Below are positions 57,501 to 64,000 of a stretch of 64,000 nucleotides of DNA, in pieces (position 1 is the first letter of the stretch; each line of letters opens with the position of its first letter). Under the pieces are notes generated by a model. The model saw nothing but the letters and a program-made list of their open reading frames with translations. It was not told the origin of the DNA and ran no database searches. The translations under genes and the position numbers were made by a program. Source of the DNA: Uranotaenia lowii (lineage: Eukaryota; Arthropoda; Insecta; Diptera; Culicidae). Location of the stretch: NCBI RefSeq assembly GCF_029784155.1, contig NC_073691.1, positions 128,526,714 through 128,590,713 on the forward strand, written 5' to 3'.

Positions 57501-59242
57501 TTCAGAATTCAGATTCAGAATTCAGATTCAGAATTCAGATTCAGAATTCAGATTCAGAATTCAGATCCAGAATTCAGATTCAGAATTCAGATTCAGAATT
57601 CAGATTCAGAATTCAGATTCAGAATTCAGATGCAGAATTCAGATTCAGAATTCAGATTCAGAATTCAGAATTCAGAATTCAGATTCAGAATTCAGATTCA
57701 GAATTCAGATTCAGAATTCAGATTCAGAATTCAGATTCAGAATTCAGATTCAGAATTCAGATTCAGATTCAGAATTCAGATTCAGAATTCAGATTCAGAA
57801 TTCAGATTTAGAATTCAGATTCAGAATTCAGATTCAGAAGTCAGATTCAGAATTCAGATTCAGAATTCAGATTCAGAATTCAGATTCAGAATTCAGATTC
57901 AGAATTCAGATTCAGAATTCAGATTCAGAATTCAGATTCAGAATTCAGATTCAGAATTCAGATTCAGAATTCAGATTCAGAATTCAGATTCAGAATTCAG
58001 ATTCAGAATTCAGATTCAGAATTCAGATTCAGAATTCAGATTCAGAATTCAGATTCAGAATTCAGATTCAGAATTCAGATTCAGAATTCAGATTCAGAAT
58101 TCAGATTCAGAATTCAGATTCAGAATTCAGATTCAGAATTCAGATTCAGAATTCAGATTCAGAATTCAGATTCAGAATTCAGATTCAGAATTCAGATTCA
58201 GAATTCAGATTCAGAATTCAGATTCAGAATTCAGATTCAGAATTCAGATTCAGAATTCAGATTCAGAATTCAGATTCAGAATTCAGATTCAGAATTCAGA
58301 TTCAGAATTCAGATTCAGAATTCAGATTCAGAATTCAGATTCAGAATTCAGATTCAGAATTCAGATTCAGAATTCAGATTCAGAATTCAGATTCAGAATT
58401 CAGATTCAGAATTCAGATTCAGAATTCAGATTCAGAATTCAGATTCAGAATTCAGATTCAGAATTCAGATTCAGAATTCAGATTCAGAATTCAGATTCAG
58501 AATTCAGATTCAGAATTCAGATTCAGAATTCAGATTCAGAATTCAGATTCAGAATTCAGATTCAGAATTCAGATTCAGAATTCAGATTCAGAATTCAGAT
58601 TCAGAATTCAGATTCAGAATTCAGATTCAGAATTCAGATTCAGAATTCAGATTCAGAATTCAGATTCAGAATTCAGATTCAGAATTCAGATTCAGAATTC
58701 AGATTCAGAATTCAGATTCAGAATTCAGATTCAGAATTCAGATTCAGAATTCAGATTCAGAATTCAGATTCAGAATTCAGATTCAGAATTCAGATTCAGA
58801 ATTCAGATTCAGAATTCAGATTCAGAATTCAGATTCAGAATTCAGATTCAGAATTCAGATTCAGAATTCAGATTCAGAATTCAGATTCAGAATTCAGATT
58901 CAGATTCAGAATTCAGATTCAGAATTCAGATTCAGAATTCAGATTCAGAATTCAGATTCAGAATTCAGATTCAGATTCAGAATTCAGATTCAGAATTCAG
59001 ATTCAGAATTCAGATTCAGAATTCAGATTCAGAATTCAGATTCAGAATTCAGATTCAGAATTCAGATTCAGAATTCAGATTCAGAATTCAGATTCAGAAT
59101 TCAGATTCAGAATTCAGATTCAGAATTCAGATTCAGAATTCAGATTCAGAATTCAGATTCAGAATTCAGATTCAGAATTCAGATTCAGAATTCAGATTCA
59201 GAATTCAGAATTCAGAATTCAGATTCAGAATTCAGAATCAGA
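54520..59242 (+). repeat. 13-bp satellite array 2 (GAATTCAGATTCA), ~4.5 kb
   Basis: Roughly 340 copies of gaattcagattca, clean from about 54880 to 59190, with a decayed left flank (54520-54840) and an abrupt right edge at 59242. Variants include dropped or added 6-mers (gattca) and 7-mers (gaattca) and point changes (gatgtag, gatgcag, gatccag, agaagtcag). It has the opposite orientation to array 1. It is responsible for the spurious 1116- and 624-codon frames, because 13 is not a multiple of 3 and none of the three frames meets a stop; each reads the same 13-residue peptide. Confidence 0.97.
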
Positions 59243-60425
59243 TTTTTTTTCGATCTCTGATGAAGATCCTTCATAGATGATCATATAAGTATCGAATCGT
59301 GGGGTAGGTATGTAAAAACAAGGTCGTTTTTATTAAAACATATGACTGAAAGCCGAGCAAAAGAAAGACAAATTCATAATCTGAATATTCCATACTGGAT
59401 CAGAATTAGAATTTATGTGTAGAAGGTAGAATCTTACTTGATAATAATAATTTCCAAACATTATCTCAGAATTAAAAAACCGAAATCATTGGAAATGAAG
59501 CGCCGAAAGATCAGATGTCATAAACAGATCTCGGAACAAAACTTCTATTTGATGATATGACATCGAATGATATTTAGGAACCCATAATGGTTCGACAGGA
59601 TTATTTTAAACTAAGGAGCCACTGAAAACAGCTCTGGAAAGTATGTATTACTTTAAATAAAGGCAGTCGTCCAACAGTTGGCTCTTGGAATACGAAATGA
59701 ACAAAACTACTTCATGAGTAGTTTCAAAACAGATCATAAGTGACTGTGAAATTTAGTTTTTTAAAGGAAAGTTTTTTTATTCTATGTGCCTATATAAAGA
59801 TGAACGAAAGCGTGAGGTTGATCGAGATAGAGAATGAGGAGATGTCATCATAGCGACAAGTAAGTTGATTGTAGGGCAGGAAACTGCTTTTCGTGGTTGA
59901 GCGTGTTTCGTTTTTTCAATGCTGGTGAGTATTGCTTTCGCTTTTTTTCGAGTAGTTTAAAAAAAGTAGATTGAAATAACAATGTTTTTTTTTGTAAACT
60001 CAAAACGGCGAGAAAATAATAAAAACTGACTTGCTTGATACACAAATGGTGACAGTGGTGGTAGTGGCTAAATGATGATTTGATTTGTTTCTCTTGATGG
60101 AACTGATTATCTTTTTTTTTTTCGAAATCGTAATGAAATGAGTGGTGGTGAGTTTGGCGAATGTCCAGCGATGGGATGCTGCAATGAGCGACGAGATCGG
60201 CGTTTTTGTTATTTGTTGACGATACTTGGCAGTTGTAATCGTTGAAGATGATAGGTGGTGAACAGGTTGAAGCTGATCAACAAGATATTGTACGGATGTT
60301 TTTTAGCGGGTGCACGCAATGAACACAAACTGGTACTTGAACAAAGCATGCTGTGTGTTGTCTTGGAAAGAAGTATCGTAATCGTATTGATTTTTGTTGT
60401 GTTTTTTTTGAGAGAGTGACAACTC
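59243..60425 (-). other. Presumed first part of the intron
   Basis: No coding exon recognised; lies directly downstream (minus strand) of the donor at 60427. Simple poly(T) tracts near 60110 and 60405. Confidence 0.4.
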
Positions 60426-60427
60426 AC

Positions 60428-61055
60428 CGAAACAAGACTTCTGCTGGAGAGACGACGCTTGCTGAGATTGCTGGAGCAGTGTTGCGGTTTGCGATTGACC
60501 ATATGCTCCGAACTGTGAAAATGAAGTCTGTTGACTCTGGAATGCTTGATTGGCAACATTGTTGAGTGTGCTAGAGCCACTATTGCTGGAACCGACAGTG
60601 TTGCCATAGGAATATCGTTGACTGAAAGGAGACTTTTGCTGCGCAAGGGCGGACATAATTTGGTGGTGCTGTTGCTGCGACATGACTCCTCCTGTTCCAC
60701 TAGATGAGGAAACGGAGGAAATGGAAGTTTGCGACGATGCTCCACCGGTTGTTGACGACGGTGAGGATAGGCCAGTGCCTGCGCTAGCTCCGTGATGTGT
60801 ACTGTTGATCTGATTGATCTTGGCAATGATACTTTCATTATTGCCCACCACCGATAGGACTAGATTTTGCGAGCTGGTTTTGGGAGTCGAATTATTGTTT
60901 CTTTCGGCTGCCAGAGCCGAACTCAGTTCGTCGAATATGAAATAGCTATGGCTACTGCTGCCGGTCTGATCCGGTGATCGATTGCTTGGTGTATGGTGGA
61001 GTTGCTGTTGCTGGTGCTGTGAGGCTGCCGGTGACTGATGTTGGCTATTCAACAT
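60428..61055 (-). CDS. N-terminal coding exon of a Q/S/N-rich host protein
   Basis: Frame begins at ATG 61055 (context cccaATGt). The first 209 residues lie upstream of a strong donor: the exon ends at 60428 and GTGAGT occupies 60427-60422. Reading on past the donor gives only a Lys-rich tail. The sequence is low-complexity: SQHQQQQLHH near the start, SSVSSSSGTGG, MSQQQHHQIMSALAQQ, then LLQQSQQASSLQQ. A less biased block, HSYFIFDELSSALAAERNN to NESIIAKINQIN (residues about 36-83), may be a conserved motif. Such regions are typical of RNA-binding proteins and transcription factors of insects; I do not recognise the gene. Its next coding exon is not in view. Confidence 0.6.
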
Positions 61056-61240
61056 TGGGTATCCTTTACACGGATGTACCGTTGTGTGTTTCGAGAAAAG
61101 AGACGATTTGTTCTAAGATAAACAACTCCGCTGATTTTTTTTTATAAAACACTATAATTGCACTTTTTATTTTTCTTGTGATTTGAATTATTAAGGATAT
61201 CGATAATCGAATAACCGAATCGAACACGAAAATGCAGCCG

Positions 61241-61248
61241 TTATATAG
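61241..61248 (-). promoter_or_regulatory. Possible TATA box for the Q/S-rich exon
   Basis: Minus strand CTATATAA, about 190 bp upstream of the ATG at 61055. A start about 30 bp downstream (near 61212-61218) would give a 5' UTR of about 160 nt. No canonical initiator was identified, and a spliced 5' UTR from further upstream cannot be excluded. Confidence 0.3.
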
Positions 61249-61269
61249 TTGGTGTAGTGTTGGCAAACG

Positions 61270-64000
61270 TACGCATATGGATTTCTCGAATGATGTCGGT
61301 GATCAGACTAGAACGCATCCGATTACGCTCGTTTTGCAAATGTATCCACGATGGTTATTTACATTGAGTAGTGATCAGTTAACTCTTGGCAGTCGGTCTC
61401 TAGTCGTTTGGATGTGTAAATTGCAGCCGCCCGCGATGACGCAGCTCTGGCTAGGCGTTCTCGATGATGTTTACGTAACAGGAGTATTTGTGATAGTAGT
61501 TGGTAGTAGAAGTAGTAGAAGTAATAAAAAATTGACACACTCACACACTGTCACCATTTGCTTCCTAATTTAGGCTTCGTGTAACAACATTTCGGAATGA
61601 TTTGAACTTTATTTTGGGCTTTTGCGCTCAATTGGATTTGCTAAAACTTCATTTTGGTTTTCGTACAAGGGCTCAAAATTGATTCTTACATTTCTTATCC
61701 TAGAATCATTCGAGAAAGAAGGAAAGGGAGAAAAAAGTTGATATAAAAAAATCATTAATCAAAAGGTTTCCGGATGGCGAATAAGGTTCTTAATTTTTGG
61801 GTTTGTTTTGAGGCGGAAAGTGGTCGTGACAGATGCGTGAGTGTCACAGCTTGACGCGTAATGGCAACACTGGCGCGTGACGGATTAGAAATGTTATCTC
61901 CGCTCTACAAGACGAAGTCGATTGCCAGGGCAAACGAGTGTTGTAGTTTGATTTAATTTTTTTAAACTCAGTTAGGCTTAGTGTGTTGAATTATTTCCTC
62001 TAGTATGTATTTGTTGTTATATGAGATAAGCAGTGTTCATCGAGCGAGCAAAAAAAAAAAATATTCAACCGTAGCACAAGCGAAACAGATCCAAACATAA
62101 ATGGCAGAAAAAAGTCTAACAACGATCTTTTCAACTCAAAAACCAGATGACAAATGCTTGGTGGTGTCGGAAAGTAAAAACACTGGCATTCGAGGTTCCT
62201 CGAGATGGTGAACATGGACAAACATACATATTGAAAGGAAAAAAAGAACGCGAATAAAGACAAAACAAGAACCGCACACGCATGCGGAATTGCAAAATAA
62301 GCAGAGTGCGCGGAGGAATTGTTAAGCTGAACGTGTCTATTAACTAGCAATTGTTGGCTGGCTTGCAGCTAACATTGGTTGTTGTTGTGTTCTTGATGTT
62401 GACAAGGCAATAGGGCAAGAAATAACCAAATAAGACCGACTCCAGGAATGTGTAAAGATGATTTAGAAAAGTTGAACCTAGATTTTATATTGCAGTTGTT
62501 CAAATATTTATAGCACTGCTGCCATGAGAAACTGGGTCAAATGAAAACAAATTCTGGGACAATCTCCGGTATATCGTTGAATCCATTGACACGAATAATA
62601 ATGTTTGTCGTCCCAGCACTGCTGAATAATGACCAAATGGAATCAAATGATTCTGAGGTCCTAATCCTAATATCTATCAAATAACACGTGTAAATTCCTC
62701 GATTGAATCTTGCATTATTCATTTCGGTAAAGCTCCGCACTCATTAACTAACTTTTGCTGTCAATCTATCAACCTGTCAATTAGCGAAGCTCCAGATAAT
62801 GAAGTTCTGTTCTTTTAATGTGTACCGCACCTCGTAGCCTAATACATTTCGATGGGCCTTTAGAATTCAGTTGTGAAAGTTAGCTACCTACATCTGAATC
62901 AACACCAACCAATCACGGTAATTGATTCAAAACAAGATCGGTCCATCAACGAGAGAAGAAGATCATCGTCGTCATCAAATGCAAGGTTATGAATATGTTA
63001 TTGGGTCAACCAGCAGCATCAAACAACGCACATTGGGCTTATGCGAGCTCAAAAGTGAACAAAATATCCATAGTTGAAAAAGATGTCTTGAAAACGTGTT
63101 GTGAATTTATTGTAAAATTTTTTAGGCTGTACAGGCCAGTGAAAAAGACTATTTGCTCTAAATCTCTTCAACGTTTTCGACAAATCGGCTCAAAATGAGA
63201 CTGTAGTGTACACAAGTGTTTCGTTTCATCGACACAAAGAAATTTTAGCTCCTTTTCACGAATGTGCGACTTTTAGGCCCGGGGTTCTGGGCACAGCTTG
63301 AAAGTGCACTGGCTAGCAGGCTGGCTGGCAGGGAGTTGTTTAGTTCCCTCTGCTTCTGCTGTTGCTGCTACTGCTAGGTCATGTTTAATTTATTACAAAA
63401 TTAATCTCGGTCCCATGTACCTATGTATGACCAATTGGTCATCGTTATCGGACGCGTTTTACGACCAGCCGGAGAATTTCAACATTTACCAGATTTATAT
63501 ACCAAAGTGTCCCCGTTTAGCAGTTTTGATTATTTTTTGTGTTGGTATTCGAATCGCCTCATCGCCTTTTTTTTAGCTATGGTGCGTTCACTTATAGATG
63601 GTATGAGGATCGAACCCGATCGAGCTTAGAAAGGCAACCGAAAAAAAAACTAAAGCGCGGCGCGACCACCGACTAAAGGCTGCTGCTGCTGTTGATGAGA
63701 TTACGGAACAGAGAGTCTTTGGCGCGGTTGACTTTTGGAAGAAGATACCGTGTGTTATGTGCTGAGGGATGCGCCGCACAACACTGGTTTTCGATTTGGT
63801 CATCGAAGCTCATTTGAATATTCAAATAACGCGCATTATTATTATTGGTGGTGTGCGTGAGCGTTTAGTTATTTTTTGTGGAAAAGGAATTTCAATCTGT
63901 CCAGTAGGCTGAGCTTTTTCCGGGGGTGGCACAGAAATGTTTCTGCTGAGGCAGCAGCAAAATTTGACAAAACACTAAACTCAGCACATACGATCGTAAA
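61270..64000. other. Upstream flank, no gene recognised
   Basis: No protein domain, RNA gene or transposon seen. Short GC-richer parts with CTG-type trinucleotide runs at 63340-63380 and 63680-63700 could be 5' UTR or regulatory DNA of the minus-strand gene. Open frames (minus 62000-62350, plus 63298-63576) are hydrophobic and unrecognised. Confidence 0.35.

Noticed and set aside
55930..59280. 1116-codon open frame, and the overlapping 624-codon frame from 57402
   Set aside because: It lies entirely in the 13-bp satellite, every frame of that strand is open, and the peptide is a pure 13-residue repeat. No promoter, start context or domain supports a gene.
60209..60838. 209-codon minus-strand frame overlapping the Q/S-rich exon
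   Set aside because: It is an alternate frame of the same DNA; the frame at 60428-61055 has the plausible start, composition and splice donor.
1..64000. CRISPR array, prophage or bacterial operon
   Set aside because: The satellites have no unique spacers, there are no cas-like proteins, and the gene content is that of an insect nuclear genome.

Overview
This window looks like non-coding, repeat-dense nuclear DNA of an insect, most likely a mosquito. The basis is the transposon set: a Jockey-clade LINE, an R1-clade LINE with a long tandem 3' tail, RTE- and I-type LINE fragments, copia, and Tc1/mariner elements with DD37E spacing (a spacing described in mosquitoes). The AT-rich background and the abundant MITE-like elements fit. 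I see no bacterial-style gene organisation, no rRNA, no CRISPR array and no convincing stand-alone tRNA gene. Species cannot be decided from sequence reading alone.

Layout. 0-5 kb: background, then a decayed copia pol (about 2.13-4.73 kb) split by a 442-bp TIR element. 5-9.9 kb: AT-rich, no gene. 9.88-10.87 kb: TIR element rich in GGTAAATTTTACC-like motifs. 10.97-15.47 kb: full-length Jockey-type LINE with two open ORFs, poly(A) and a 14-bp target duplication. 18.05-19.67 kb: decayed satellite, a DD37E mariner and a MITE piece. 22.5-25.6 kb: RTE fragment, I-type LINE split by a large foldback, and a tRNA-like SINE. 27-30 kb: perfect hairpin and TIR elements. 31.6-33.7 kb: R1-type LINE 3' half with duplicated tail. 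34.19-35.40 kb: foldback element with a tRNA-like promoter in each arm. 37.5-38.6 kb: MITE and a dispersed repeat. 39.72-40.92 and 54.52-59.24 kb: two inverted arrays of one 13-bp satellite. 42.06-44.40 kb: ~150-bp tandem repeat interrupted by a probable 990-bp solo LTR. 46.3-50.6 kb: two more mariner remnants and an unrecognised pseudogene. 52.1 kb: RTE fragment.

The only host protein-coding exon I can support is on the minus strand at 60428-61055: a Q/S/N-rich N-terminal coding exon ending in a strong GTGAGT donor, with a possible TATA promoter at 61241-61248. No acceptor exon is visible anywhere downstream. Instead, two sites on the same strand, at 36291/36292 and 19991/19992, have a pyrimidine tract and CAG directly abutting GTAAGT, which is the signature of recursive-splicing (ratchet) sites. 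My working model is that most of the window is one giant intron (more than 60 kb) of this gene, colonised by transposons and satellites and probably removed in steps. This is inference and needs RNA evidence.

The longest open frames (1116, 624 and 421 codons) are not genes. They are artefacts of a 13-bp satellite that has no stop codon in any frame of one strand.
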